Shown: positions 54,842 to 64,000 of the stretch, piece by piece
Position numbering within the stretch: position 1 is the stretch's first letter
Layout: each line of letters starts with the position of its first letter
NCBI GenBank assembly: GCA_017465605.1
Contig: JAFTVW010000026.1
Coordinates: 1 to 64,000 of the forward strand
Origin: Alistipes sp.
GTDB lineage: Bacteria > Bacteroidota > Bacteroidia > Bacteroidales > Rikenellaceae
Length of the DNA stretch: 64,000 nt
Direction: 5' to 3'
The notes under the pieces: model-generated
Told to the model about the DNA's origin: nothing
Seen by the model: only the letters and a program-made list of their open reading frames with translations
Databases searched by the model: none
Translations under genes and position numbers: made by a program

Positions 54842-54883
54842 CAAAAAAAATAGCAGGGTAGTGAACAATTTTCACCACCCTGC
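54842..54883 (-). terminator. Terminator after floA
   Basis: GCAGGGTAGTGAA (54853-54865) with TTCACCACCCTGC (54871-54883), one mismatch, then a T run on -. Confidence 0.85.
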
Positions 54884-54910
54884 CATACGCCTTCTATATC
54901 GAAGCTATAT

Positions 54911-55885
54911 TTACTTCTTATCACTCTTTGAGATGGCATCGCGCATCTGAGTATCGGCCATAATGTTTTTCATCTTGTAGTAGTCCATTATACCCAAATT
55001 ACCGTTACGGAATGCCTCGGCCATTGCCAACGGCACTTCGGCCTCAGCCAAAATAACCTTCGCACGAGCATCCTGAGCTTTTGCTCGATTCTCCTGCTCC
55101 AAAGCAACCGCCATAGCACGACGCTCCTCAGCCTTCGCCTGAGCAATATTCTTATCGGCATCTGCCTGATCCATCTGCAATTGTGCTCCGATGTTCTTAC
55201 CCACATCGATATCGGCAATATCAATCGAAAGAATCTCAAAAGCAGTACCAGCATCAAGGCCCTTCTCCAACACAACGCGTGAAATAGAATCGGGATTCTC
55301 CAACACAATCTTATGCGACATTGCCGAGCCGATCGACGAAACGATACCCTCACCGACGCGGGCCAAAACAGTCTCCTCGCCAGCACCGCCGACTAACTGT
55401 TTGATATTCGCACGCACCGTCACACGCGCCTTGGCGATAAGCTGAATACCATCTTTTGCCACAGCAGCAACGGGTGGGGTATTGATAACCTTTGGATTCA
55501 CCGACATCTGCACAGCCTCAAACACATCACGACCAGCCAAATCAATAGCGGTTGCCATCTTGAAGTCAAGATTGATATTCGCTTTCTGAGCCGACACCAA
55601 AGCGTGTACAACATTCGTAACGTTACCACCAGCCAAATAGTGAGCCTCCAACTCATTGGGGTCCAACTTCAAACCCGCCTTCGTACCCTCAATCATAGAT
55701 GACACAATCACTGAGGGTGGCACTCTACGCCAGCGCATCAAGAATAGCTGCAATAGGCTGATATTCACGCCCGACACCAATGCCGAGAACCACAACCCCA
55801 CAGGGATAAAGTAGAAAAACAACCAAATGGCAACCAATGCCAAAAAGCCAAAAACGAGTAAAACTCCTAACTGAACTTCCATCAT
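54911..55885 (-). CDS. floA: Flotillin-like protein
   Basis: 324 residues from the ATG at 55885 ([17 protein letters not shown]); an upstream start at 55939 adds an unlikely basic leader. One N-terminal membrane hairpin, [32 protein letters not shown], then a long helical PHB/flotillin region with Ala-Glu-Lys-rich repeats ([30 protein letters not shown]). Organises membrane microdomains, usually with NfeD. Last gene of this operon. Confidence 0.9.
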   Translation of the reverse strand: MMEVQLGVLLVFGFLALVAIWLFFYFIPVGLWFSALVSGVNISLLQLFLMRWRRVPPSVIVSSMIEGTKAGLKLDPNELEAHYLAGGNVTNVVHALVSAQKANINLDFKMATAIDLAGRDVFEAVQMSVNPKVINTPPVAAVAKDGIQLIAKARVTVRANIKQLVGGAGEETVLARVGEGIVSSIGSAMSHKIVLENPDSISRVVLEKGLDAGTAFEILSIDIADIDVGKNIGAQLQMDQADADKNIAQAKAEERRAMAVALEQENRAKAQDARAKVILAEAEVPLAMAEAFRNGNLGIMDYYKMKNIMADTQMRDAISKSDKK

Positions 55886-55975
55886 ATCTTTCTTAGTTTT
55901 AGAATATTTTCTTCGCCAATATATTTTTAACTTTCGCACTCATTTACAGAGTATTATCCACTATCAAAAGCCACA

Positions 55976-56437
55976 TTATTCCGCTCTGCGGACTATAACG
56001 GTAAAATTCTCAAATCCAACGACCTGCACTCTGATTTTGGGGCCAATATACGCATCTGTGGATTTGGCCTCATAACTCTTGCCATCAACCTCAATTTTAC
56101 CCATAGGCGAAAGACGCGATATTGCCACTCCCACGTCACCCACTTTGAGCTCATCGGCAGGGAGCGAACTGCTTGTACTCATCAACTTATCTTTGAGAGC
56201 AAAACGCTGCCAAGTCTTGGCACGAAGCGACAGAATTGTAACCAATAACGATAAAATGAGCGCAACAAATATTGTCACAATTCCGCCAACCAAACCATAT
56301 TTAGCAAAGCCGAAATAGATGGCCACACCATAACTTGTCAACGACAGTAATGCACCCAAAATCGTTCCGGGCAGAAACACCAACTCTGCCACCAAAAAGA
56401 ATGCTCCAAGCACCAACAGCAATGTTAACAATCCCAT
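55976..56437 (-). CDS. NfeD-family protein
   Basis: 153 residues. Two or three membrane helices (LLTLLLVLGAFFLVAELVFLPGTI; YGLVGGIVTIFVALILSLLV) and a C-terminal OB-fold (GDVGVAISRLSPMGKIEVDGKSYEAKS). The short form without the protease domain. NfeD OB folds work with flotillins, and floA lies 91 bp downstream. Confidence 0.85.
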   Translation of the reverse strand: MGLLTLLLVLGAFFLVAELVFLPGTILGALLSLTSYGVAIYFGFAKYGLVGGIVTIFVALILSLLVTILSLRAKTWQRFALKDKLMSTSSSLPADELKVGDVGVAISRLSPMGKIEVDGKSYEAKSTDAYIGPKIRVQVVGFENFTVIVRRAE

Positions 56438-56471
56438 ATCATATATATTTTATAGGTTTAACAATCAAATT

Positions 56472-58022
56472 CTACTCTTCCTCCTCAGGTTTAGGCTCAG
56501 GCTTAATCTCAATAATCTCAACCTGCAAATTCTCGTCACACTTACCCACAGCTTGCGCCACACGCTCGGCCAAAGCTCGACTAACGAATGTTCCTATATT
56601 AAACACACCATCGCTCGACTTTGAAATCTGGCAATCGGCAGCCATTGTTGCAATCACATCTTTAACCGTATCGTCCAACTCTCCGCCCTTAATAGCCAAG
56701 CGGTAGGTTATGGCCTCACCTTCTCCCACCTCCGAGAGATTAGTCTTACGCCCATCGTACCACTCGACAATCTGAGGATTGCGGAATCCCTTCTTTTTCA
56801 TAACCTCCAAAGCCGCTTCGGCCTCAGCCTTACTATGCAAACCACCAGCATAATAGCTAAATCGGCCATCTTCGAGTTTTTCGATATACAACGGAGAGGC
56901 ATTTCTAAAAATAGAAACTGACTGTTTGTATTTATATGTGCCGAGCAGAATTCTATATACAACGCCATACTCATATATCACACAATCGGGGATAGGATTT
57001 GACGAGTTATAGGGAGTTCGTGGCAAGAACTCGATAGGTTGATAATCCACAAATGAGCGACGCTCCACCTCAACCACAGGCATACGATAATCAATCTGGC
57101 GAGAGATTCTCGAAGCATTCGACAAGGAGTCAATAGCAGGTGCAAGATTCAACAATTTAGCCACATACATCTCATAATTGAGAACGATTGGCTTCTGCAA
57201 ACAATAATCCATTATAGGCTCCGAAACACAATTCTCTACCGACAAGAGTTTTTGCTGGCGAGACTCCATAATCATACTCTCGGTAATTTCCAGAATATCC
57301 TCACGAGACTCCTTCTCCAAGAAATACGAATAGACATATATTTTTTGGTCATAAATCTCGGTCCACAACTTTGCCAAACGACGCTCCAACACCATATTTT
57401 CGTCCATCACAGTTGCCATCTGGCGATACAACTCTTCGGCCTCAGCCTCAGTGGTAACCAGCAGATATTTATCGTACAAGGACTTTATCTTCGAGTAGTT
57501 TTTGGTATATGTTTGAGCATAATCTCGTACCGTTGTCTCCTTACCCTGCATTGATATCAAGGTCTTGAAGTCTTCGGGAGCAATACTCTTTTTGAAATAC
57601 TCATTATTGAAAATCGAGCCTGAGCCTTTCGCACCATCTGCGCCACCAATATTACCCATCGACGAGAGAACGTGCTGCTGCTCGATTGCATTAATCTGAT
57701 CGATGAGTTTCATCTTCTGAGTACGCATATTGTAAATCGCATTCTCGGCATCAGAAAGTACTATTCGCATCGAATCCATACGAATCTGCGAAAGCGAATC
57801 ACGCAACTCTGAATCCGAGCGCATTGCGACACGCACATCACGAACAACAGCCAACAAAGAGTCAGTCTTTTGACGCAACTTATCGTCACTACGCAAAAGA
57901 TTCATATAATCTTTATTACTCTCCAAACCAGGAACTCTGGCTACAATATCCTGAGCCGACGCATCGGCAATTCCCACAAGTAGGGTAAATAGTCCTGTTA
58001 TAACAAATCTACATTTCATCAT
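56472..58022 (-). CDS. Secreted coiled-coil protein with SPOR-like repeat
   Basis: 516 residues from the ATG at 58022, which overlaps the trkH stop (ATGA). Signal peptide ending ADASAQ. Residues 40-300 are mostly helical and charged, probably coiled coil. From about 355 comes a SPOR-like domain (YRILLGTYKYKQSVSIFRNASPLYIEKLEDGRFSYYAGGLHSKAEAEAALEVMKKKGF) with a second half-copy near 430-500. SPOR domains bind denuded septal peptidoglycan. Ends in an acidic Pro-Glu tail. Probably periplasmic; partner unknown. Confidence 0.65.
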   Translation of the reverse strand: MMKCRFVITGLFTLLVGIADASAQDIVARVPGLESNKDYMNLLRSDDKLRQKTDSLLAVVRDVRVAMRSDSELRDSLSQIRMDSMRIVLSDAENAIYNMRTQKMKLIDQINAIEQQHVLSSMGNIGGADGAKGSGSIFNNEYFKKSIAPEDFKTLISMQGKETTVRDYAQTYTKNYSKIKSLYDKYLLVTTEAEAEELYRQMATVMDENMVLERRLAKLWTEIYDQKIYVYSYFLEKESREDILEITESMIMESRQQKLLSVENCVSEPIMDYCLQKPIVLNYEMYVAKLLNLAPAIDSLSNASRISRQIDYRMPVVEVERRSFVDYQPIEFLPRTPYNSSNPIPDCVIYEYGVVYRILLGTYKYKQSVSIFRNASPLYIEKLEDGRFSYYAGGLHSKAEAEAALEVMKKKGFRNPQIVEWYDGRKTNLSEVGEGEAITYRLAIKGGELDDTVKDVIATMAADCQISKSSDGVFNIGTFVSRALAERVAQAVGKCDENLQVEIIEIKPEPKPEEEE

Positions 58023-59464
58023 CTCCACCATCTGATAAAAAAGAGTTGAATCAATCCAAATATCTCTAAACGGCCCAACAACATAAGAACCGTCAAATTA
58101 AGTTTCGTCACAATGGGCATAGCCGAATAGTTATCCATCGTTCCCACTTCGCCGAATCCTGGCCCAACATTACTTGCACAAGCAACCGCAGCCGAAAAGC
58201 CTGTCATCAAATCTGCTCCAAACATTGTGTTTAGGAACGTTCCTGCCAATATCATCATCATAAACGCCACGATATACACCGACACCGTACCCAACATCTC
58301 TGAATCCTGCGACACGCCATCAATCTTGGTGCGGATAACAGCAGTGGGGTGTTGTTGTGAACGGATACGATTACGAAGCATCTTAATAGCCAACAGCAAA
58401 CGGTCAATTTTAAGTCCACCAGAAGTTGAACCTGCACAAGCACACACTATCGAACAGAAGATAAGTGTGAGTATTGCAAACGATGGCCACAAGTTACAAT
58501 CTGCCGTAGCATAACCCGTTGTCGTTATAAATGATGCCGTATGGAACAACGCATTTCTTAGCGACACGAGTATCGAGGGATAGACATCGGCAAACCACAA
58601 ACTTAATGTAATACAAACCGATGCACATATGATAATCGCAAAATAGAATCGCGTAATCTCCGAGCGAAAAATATTATTGCGCTTACCTGTAATCGTGGCG
58701 TAAATCAGACCAAAGTGAATACCCATCAATATCATTGCTATTGCTAAAATCCACTCTATCAAGCCCGAATTAAAATAGGCTATGCTCGCATTCTTTGTAC
58801 TGAATCCGCAAGTTGCACACGCCGACATAGCGTGACATATAGCATCAAACCAGCACATTCCGCCCAATTTCAAAGCGACAGTAGTCACCACCGTCAAAAT
58901 TACATAAACCGAAAGAACAATCCTTACAACTGTTTGTGTGCGGTAGTTGAAGTTATCCTTTGCCAGCGACGAGAGCTCCACATTCGACAACATCATCTTG
59001 CTTTTACCGATCGAGGGCAGAATCACAAGTGCAAACATCACAACTCCCACACCGCCAATCCAACTTGTTGACATACGCCAAAATAGCAAACCTCGCGGCA
59101 GAGCCTCAATGTTATTGAGGATTGACGCACCCGTAGTCGTAAATCCCGATACGCTCTCAAACCAAGCATTGATGATAGAGAACTCACCGCCCCACATCAA
59201 ATATGGGAACATTCCCACCAAACAAGCTACAATCCACGCTCCGACTACAATACAAAATCCCTCTTTGGTGGAGATTCTATCCGTAGGTGGCACAAAAATC
59301 AACGGAAAGCAACCAATAAGCAGCGTAAGCAACGAAGACATCACGAGTGGCGAATACGACGTATCGATGTTGCTGGCGTATGAAATTCCCGCCGACAACA
59401 ACATAAATGCAGCCAATACAAGCAACACTACTCCGATATATCTTATCACAACCTGCAAACGCAT
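58019..59464 (-). CDS. trkH: Potassium uptake protein TrkH
   Basis: 481 residues with four repeated M1-P-M2 units: SVSGFTTTGAS (first filter), CATCGFSTKNASI, FITTTGYATADCNLWP and SNVGPGFGEVG. These Gly-rich filter loops mark the Trk/Ktr family K+ channel-transporter. The regulatory TrkA/KtrA gene is not next to it. Preceded on the same strand by a kinase-less sensor-like gene (12 bp). Confidence 0.9.
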   Translation of the reverse strand: MRLQVVIRYIGVVLLVLAAFMLLSAGISYASNIDTSYSPLVMSSLLTLLIGCFPLIFVPPTDRISTKEGFCIVVGAWIVACLVGMFPYLMWGGEFSIINAWFESVSGFTTTGASILNNIEALPRGLLFWRMSTSWIGGVGVVMFALVILPSIGKSKMMLSNVELSSLAKDNFNYRTQTVVRIVLSVYVILTVVTTVALKLGGMCWFDAICHAMSACATCGFSTKNASIAYFNSGLIEWILAIAMILMGIHFGLIYATITGKRNNIFRSEITRFYFAIIICASVCITLSLWFADVYPSILVSLRNALFHTASFITTTGYATADCNLWPSFAILTLIFCSIVCACAGSTSGGLKIDRLLLAIKMLRNRIRSQQHPTAVIRTKIDGVSQDSEMLGTVSVYIVAFMMMILAGTFLNTMFGADLMTGFSAAVACASNVGPGFGEVGTMDNYSAMPIVTKLNLTVLMLLGRLEIFGLIQLFFIRWWR

Positions 59465-59476
59465 AGTTTCAAACGA

Positions 59477-60277
59477 TTACTTTTGGGCTTTATGGCTATT
59501 TATCACGTTCTCAATCTTCTCTTTCAATTCCAGCATCTCATCGTGACACTCGGTTTTCACATTGAATGGTAGCTTATAGCGCAACCAATCACCCAAGCTA
59601 CGATTCATTTTAATAATTGGGTTAACCGTATAAATCATTATGAAATAGTAGAATAGCAACAAAATGGCAATCATCACCAACAGCGAAATGAACACAGGTG
59701 TTACGGAACGATAGGCATTACGGCTCAATCGCTCGGCACGAGGTGATAGGGTACTCTGCGCCAACGACATAACCCTCATAACACTATTGCTGGTGGAATT
59801 ATACACAGGCAGATAGTTCTTATCGTACCATCGCCTGCCATCAAACGACAATGCTCCGCCCGACATACTATCGAGCAACAATAGATTCTCAATCGCGCGG
59901 CTGGCACGAAGTTCCTCAACCACGCCACTCAAACGTCGAGCAAACATATCGAGCGAATCAAACAGAGGAGATGCTGATGCCGAAGTTTCACGACGAGCCT
60001 GATCAACCTTTGCCGAAAAAGCCTCGAAACTCAATCGGCACGAATCGGCATAGGTGCTATCACGCAATACGGCATAATTTACCACTGCACGGTCGTTGGC
60101 TCGAATTGCATCGAGCATACTCTCCGAAAGCTCAATACTACGACGGCTACTGTCAAGGATAGACTCAATATCCCGACTCATATTGTTTAGCTCGAACAGC
60201 GAAACCAATCCTGAAAAAAAGAGCAATACAACGATGCTCAAAAAACCTATGGTTACTCTCTTGCGAATACCTGTCAT
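59477..60277 (-). CDS. Kinase-less membrane sensor with four-helix periplasmic domain
   Basis: 266 residues. N-terminal membrane helix (RVTIGFLSIVVLLFFSGLVSLF), a helical extracytoplasmic region rich in charged residues (25-190) like the 4HB-MCP sensor fold, a second helix (PVFISLLVMIAILLLFYYFIMIY), then a short HAMP-like cytoplasmic end (NPIIKMNRSLGDWLRYKLPFN). No kinase or methyl-accepting domain follows. It may control the TrkH made next to it; that is only neighbour inference. Confidence 0.6.
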   Translation of the reverse strand: MTGIRKRVTIGFLSIVVLLFFSGLVSLFELNNMSRDIESILDSSRRSIELSESMLDAIRANDRAVVNYAVLRDSTYADSCRLSFEAFSAKVDQARRETSASASPLFDSLDMFARRLSGVVEELRASRAIENLLLLDSMSGGALSFDGRRWYDKNYLPVYNSTSNSVMRVMSLAQSTLSPRAERLSRNAYRSVTPVFISLLVMIAILLLFYYFIMIYTVNPIIKMNRSLGDWLRYKLPFNVKTECHDEMLELKEKIENVINSHKAQK

Positions 60278-60381
60278 AAAAATCTTGTTTGCGTGCGGCG
60301 CAAATACACAATGCCGCTAATTATGCAAATATACAAATATTTTTCAAATACCATACGACTTTATGCCGCAAGAGGAAGATT

Positions 60382-61677
60382 TTATTCTAAAATCTCGGCC
60401 AAAGAGTCACAATTTGGCTCAATAGAGGTCAATCGCACTCGACTAATCTGATTAATCAAATCGCGACGATAGGGGGCTTTCACCCTCACATAATTGCCCG
60501 TATAGCCATACATCATACCGCCTCGCATAGTGCTTTCAAACAACACCTCAGCCTCCTTGCCCGTCATTGAAGCACAAAACTCATAATGCAACTTTTGGTT
60601 CAACTGCTCCAATCTCTCCACACGCTCTGTTGAAATAAACGATGGTACTTTATCTGGCATATCTACCGCAGGAGTACCCGGACGCTCCGAAAATGGGAAG
60701 ATATGCAGGAACGAAGGTTTCAGCTCCGCCAAAAGATTATAGGTTTCCATAAAATTCTCCTCCGTTTCACCCGGAAAACCTGTTATCACATCAATCCCTA
60801 TAAAAGCATCGGGCATCAGCGAGCGAATCTTACGGATTCTATCGGCAAACTTTGCCGAAGTATAGCGACGACGCATCAAACCCAATATCCTATCCGAGCC
60901 ACTTTGCAGGGGAATATGGAAGTGATGTTGGAATTTAGGTGAAGCGGCGCAAAACTCTATAATTTCGTCGGTTATAAGATTTGGCTCGATGGAAGATATA
61001 CGGTATCGCTCAATACCATCAACCTCGTTGAGAGCTTTAAGCAAATCGATAAATTTTTCACCTGTTGTTCGGCCAAAATCACCAGTATTTACACCCGTGA
61101 TAACAATCTCCTTCATTCCCGACGCTGCCACTTCGCGGGCTTCGGCAACAATATCGGCTATCGGCATATTTCGGCTCGACCCACGAGCATAGTGAATCGT
61201 ACAATAAGCACACTTATAATCGCACCCATCTTGCACCTTCAAAAACGAGCGAGAGCGATCTGCCGAAGAGAATGCTGCAAAGAAGCGGCTAATCTCTTCA
61301 CAATCGCAACTATAAACCTGTGCATTACCCTTCGTACCGAGTTCAAGTGTTCGTTTATATAAATCTCCTTTATCGTTGTTACCCAGCACAATATCCACAC
61401 CTTCAATATTTGCAATTTCATATGGTTTCAACTGTGCATAACAACCCGTAACAGCTATTATCGCATTGGGATTTTTGCGATGTAAACGGCGGATAATATT
61501 GCGGCATTTTTTATCGGCGTGTTCGGTAACGGAACAGCTATTTACAACACATATATCGGCTGGCTCGTTTGCCCCTACACGCTCGAATCCCCCCTGCTCG
61601 AATTGGCGAGCAATAGTGGAACTCTCCGAAAAGTTGAGCTTACAGCCCAACGTATGAAAACTCACTCGACGTTTCAT
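60382..61677 (-). CDS. mtaB: tRNA (t6A37) methylthiotransferase MtaB
   Basis: 431 residues from Met3 (a start two codons earlier at 61683 is equally possible). N-terminal UPF0004 domain with FHTLGCKLNFSES, NSCSVTEHADKKC and VTGCYAQL cysteines; radical-SAM motif VQDGCDYKCAYCTIHYARG; then ITGVNTGDFG, HFHIPLQSGSDRIL and a C-terminal TRAM domain. Adds methylthio to N6-threonylcarbamoyladenosine at tRNA position 37. Divergent from the permease gene at 61806. Confidence 0.92.
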   Translation of the reverse strand: MKRRVSFHTLGCKLNFSESSTIARQFEQGGFERVGANEPADICVVNSCSVTEHADKKCRNIIRRLHRKNPNAIIAVTGCYAQLKPYEIANIEGVDIVLGNNDKGDLYKRTLELGTKGNAQVYSCDCEEISRFFAAFSSADRSRSFLKVQDGCDYKCAYCTIHYARGSSRNMPIADIVAEAREVAASGMKEIVITGVNTGDFGRTTGEKFIDLLKALNEVDGIERYRISSIEPNLITDEIIEFCAASPKFQHHFHIPLQSGSDRILGLMRRRYTSAKFADRIRKIRSLMPDAFIGIDVITGFPGETEENFMETYNLLAELKPSFLHIFPFSERPGTPAVDMPDKVPSFISTERVERLEQLNQKLHYEFCASMTGKEAEVLFESTMRGGMMYGYTGNYVRVKAPYRRDLINQISRVRLTSIEPNCDSLAEILE

Positions 61678-61737
61678 ATTCAATTCAATCGTATTATCGT
61701 GCGAAAATATAAAAACTTTGGCTTAATCGAAAAAAGT

Positions 61738-61769
61738 TTTGAAACAATCCGATATTTAGAGTAAATTTG
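61738..61769 (+). promoter_or_regulatory. Promoter of the metal permease gene
   Basis: TTTG (61738-61741), 20-bp spacer, TAAATTTG (61762-61769). It implies a transcription start near 61775, which favours the 61806 start codon over an upstream one at 61767. Confidence 0.75.
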
Positions 61770-61805
61770 TGCGCATTTTTAAGGATACATCAACAACAAG
61801 CGTCA

Positions 61806-62654
61806 ATGATAGAGTTTTTTTCCGACATACTCCGATACGATTATCTTGCCAACGCACTGCTGGCTGCCATCTTTGCAGGCATCACTTGCGGCATCGTGGG
61901 GACTTACATCGTATCGCGTCGTATGGTGTTTCTTTGCGGAGGCATAACACACGCATCGTTTGGCGGACTCGGTATTGCGTTTTACGCAGGAATCAATCCC
62001 ATTTTAGGAGCTTTGGCATTTGCTATATTATCGGCCATCGGAGTAGAATGGGCTTCGGACAAAGGTCGCATAAGAGAGGATTCGGCTATCGGAATCATCT
62101 GGTCGATTGGTATGGCTATTGGCGCACTATTTATGAGCCTCACACCCGGTTACACATCGGGGGATTTAGCCAGCTATATGTTCGGTAGCATTATAACCGT
62201 AACCAATCAAGACATTATGCTACTCGGCTCAATTACAGCAGTATGTGTAATTGGAGCAATCCTGTTGTGCCGACAAATTATGTATGTAGCTTTCGACCGT
62301 AATTTTTCGGCAAGTCAAGGTATCAACACCCGCGTAATATCGTACGCGATGTCGATTGTGGTAGCCATAACAATCGTTATGGCCATTAGAATTATGGGAA
62401 TCGTGCTACTGCTTTCGCTCTTTACAATCCCCGTCGTTACAGCTAACGCATTCACAAAATCCTATGCCCACATAACATTATGGGCATCTATTATTGGCGT
62501 TGCGGGCACTGTTATAGGGCTAATAATGAGCTATAATTGGGAAGTTCCACCCGGAGTTAGCATAATATTTACGCTTACTATTGTGCTTATTGGAGCAAAA
62601 CTCTTATCTTTGCGAAGCAAAAAGAAGCCAAATGCGATTAAAAACTATACATAG
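61806..62654 (+). CDS. Zn/Mn-type ABC transporter permease
   Basis: 282 residues. Eight or nine membrane helices and the ABC-3 family block RRMVFLCGGITHASFGGLGIAFY with SGDLASYMFGSI and AFDRNFSASQGINTRVISYA. Membrane subunit for zinc or manganese uptake; the ATPase and binding-protein genes are not in the window. Its end overlaps the following gene by 23 bases. Confidence 0.85.
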   Translation: MIEFFSDILRYDYLANALLAAIFAGITCGIVGTYIVSRRMVFLCGGITHASFGGLGIAFYAGINPILGALAFAILSAIGVEWASDKGRIREDSAIGIIWSIGMAIGALFMSLTPGYTSGDLASYMFGSIITVTNQDIMLLGSITAVCVIGAILLCRQIMYVAFDRNFSASQGINTRVISYAMSIVVAITIVMAIRIMGIVLLLSLFTIPVVTANAFTKSYAHITLWASIIGVAGTVIGLIMSYNWEVPPGVSIIFTLTIVLIGAKLLSLRSKKKPNAIKNYT

Positions 62655-64000
62655 ATTAGTCATAAAAGCCTATTTAGGTCCACTGGTGCTTACCTTCTGT
62701 ATCGTCACATTCGTCTTGATGATGAACTTCGTGTGGCGATATATTGATGAATTGGTAGGTAAGGGTCTCGATGCTGGTATCATCATAGAGCTTATCTCGT
62801 ATGCCACAATCAATATGATTCCAATGGGTATGCCCCTTGCTATGCTATTTGCCGCAATTATGACACTTGGAAATCTGGGTGAAAATTACGAGCTGCTGGC
62901 TATGAAATCGGCGGGAATGTCGCTTATGCAGATTCTTAAACCGTTGATTATTTTGGTGATATTTATGTCGATAGGCAGTTTTTTTGTGGTAAACAACTTA
63001 GTTCCGTTTGCCAACAAAAAGATGACCAGCATCATCATTGATATCCGCCGCCAAAAGAAGGTATTGGAGTTTCAAGACGGACTGTTTTTCAATGGCATCG
63101 ACGAGAATCTGAGTATTAGGGTAGAGCACCAAGATCCCGAAACAGGTCTTTTGAACAATATTCTCATATATGACAATCGCTCGACCACCGGCAATATGAC
63201 CACTACGCTTGCCGAATCGGGTTACATTCGCCTCTCTGACGACAAGAAGTTTCTGCTTCTTACGCTCTATAATGGTGATAACTATCAGCTAACTCGTAAT
63301 AGCAACTGGTACACAAAAAATGGAGTGCGCCACGACAAATTCAAGATGCAGGATATGACAATTCCGATGGAGGGTTTTGCATTCCAACGCTCGGATAATA
63401 GTGGTATGATTGGTGGCTCGCAGACAAAGAATATAGTCGAACTACAACACGATATTGATTCGCTCGATATAAAGGTTGCCGAGGCCACATCACAATCATA
63501 CAAACCTCTATTCCAAGACAACATCTTTAATCGAGATATACAAGTATTGCATCTTCCCGACTCTCTCCGCAAGGACAAAACGGGATATGTCGATGTAGCG
63601 TTGCTTGACTCGTTAAGCAAATTGAGCGTAAGGGATAGAGAGCAAATATGGAACACGGCTTACTCCAACGCTCTCAACTCGCGTAATGCCTTTACTTTTG
63701 ATGAGTCGTCGGCTAAAAATGCTCTCAACCAGCTATACCGCAGTAAAAACGATTGGCATAGAAAATTATCTATTCCATTCTCGGTACTGATTTTCTTCCT
63801 TATCGGAGCTCCACTCGGTGCAATTATCCGAAAGGGTGGATTGGGAACGCCTGTGGTAATATCGGTGGCTTTCTTCGTATTCTATTACATCATCAGCTTG
63901 AACGGCGAAAAAGCCGCAAAAGAGGGTGTATGGAGTTCGTTTGCAGGAATATGGCTATCGTCATTTATTCTCACGCCAATAGCCATCTATCTGATGATAA
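62632..64000 (+). CDS. LptF/LptG-family permease, truncated at the window edge
   Basis: The first 456 codons are visible; no stop before 64000. N-terminal helix HRLVIKAYLGPLVLTFCIV, then MIPMGMPLAMLFAAIMTLGNLGENYELLAMKSAGMS, a large periplasmic jellyroll-like part (RVEHQDPETG, LRLS-type strands), a helical insert around 270-380, and the second membrane bundle SIPFSVLIFFLIGAPLGAIIRKGG. This is the YjgP/YjgQ pattern of LPS export ABC permeases. Whether it is LptF or LptG is unsettled. Confidence 0.85.
   Translation, partial: MRLKTIHRLVIKAYLGPLVLTFCIVTFVLMMNFVWRYIDELVGKGLDAGIIIELISYATINMIPMGMPLAMLFAAIMTLGNLGENYELLAMKSAGMSLMQILKPLIILVIFMSIGSFFVVNNLVPFANKKMTSIIIDIRRQKKVLEFQDGLFFNGIDENLSIRVEHQDPETGLLNNILIYDNRSTTGNMTTTLAESGYIRLSDDKKFLLLTLYNGDNYQLTRNSNWYTKNGVRHDKFKMQDMTIPMEGFAFQRSDNSGMIGGSQTKNIVELQHDIDSLDIKVAEATSQSYKPLFQDNIFNRDIQVLHLPDSLRKDKTGYVDVALLDSLSKLSVRDREQIWNTAYSNALNSRNAFTFDESSAKNALNQLYRSKNDWHRKLSIPFSVLIFFLIGAPLGAIIRKGGLGTPVVISVAFFVFYYIISLNGEKAAKEGVWSSFAGIWLSSFILTPIAIYLMI

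Overview
The window looks like chromosome from a Bacteroidales bacterium (phylum Bacteroidota), probably a gut anaerobe. Evidence: several promoters match the Bacteroidetes sigma-ABfr pattern (TTTG, about 19-20 bp, TAnnTTTG); Shine-Dalgarno sequences are weak; and the gene families are typical of the phylum (FeoA-FeoB fusion, Oar-like TonB-dependent receptor, DUF3575/DUF3868 envelope proteins, FloA/NfeD, polyferredoxin next to a Tat-exported aldo/keto reductase). Genus cannot be settled from sequence alone. I saw no rRNA, tRNA, CRISPR array, integrase or transposase. About 90% is coding.

Layout. 1-700: non-coding, with a 55-bp repeat that forms a hairpin, present twice. 701-6057: redox and stress genes on + (NapH-like polyferredoxin, Tat-exported ferredoxin-type aldo/keto reductase, DUF1893 protein, small anchored protein, exported Fe/Mn superoxide dismutase, ECF-transporter S component), closed by a very strong terminator. 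6204-9724: methionine operon metY-metX-hom on - behind a structured leader. 10058-11293: metallo-beta-lactamase-fold lipoprotein. 11567-14362: arsenic cassette (arsR, ArsF-like thioredoxin lipoprotein, ArsG-like permease, small thioredoxin, ArsP-like permease) with two copies of one operator. 14617-18416: feoAB, RIC-like hemerythrin and pseudo-receiver LuxR regulator on -. 18417-19330: 900 bp without genes, holding two candidate structured RNAs.

19331-29822: purine operon purE-purL-(secreted phosphatase/nuclease-fold lipoprotein)-purM-purN-purH-purD-folD on +, then an ECF sigma factor with a four-helix membrane protein. 31203-34912: pyrF-pyrE-pyrB-purT on -. 35096-38087: fabH-fabF-fabG on -. 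38312-39256: membrane-anchored LytTR regulator on +. 39375-46770: pyrC-carA-carB-pyrK-pyrD on -, behind a 41-codon leader ORF and an intrinsic terminator arranged like a transcription attenuator. Together these encode de novo UMP synthesis (CarAB, PyrB, PyrC, PyrDK, PyrE, PyrF) and most of IMP synthesis; purF, purC, purB and purK are not in the window.

46863-64000: envelope genes: an Oar-like TonB receptor, a DedA/YqaA membrane protein, DUF3575 and DUF3868/OmpA proteins, a FISUMP-like lipoprotein, floA-nfeD, a SPOR-domain protein, TrkH with a kinase-less membrane sensor, MtaB tRNA methylthiotransferase, a ZnuB-type permease, and an LptF/LptG-type permease cut by the window edge.

Most notable: (1) the carbamoyl-phosphate synthase small subunit has Ser in place of the catalytic Cys, with neighbouring glutamine-site changes, so it may depend on ammonia; (2) aspartate transcarbamylase carries a C-terminal zinc knuckle like that of PyrI, without the allosteric domain; (3) the pyrC leader looks like a pyrL-type attenuator; (4) purE has a roughly 245-nt structured leader ending in a terminator; (5) the ars cassette has a promoter-overlapping operator repeated with identical spacing inside the operon; (6) the hairpin repeats at the left edge have different outer arms around the same core.
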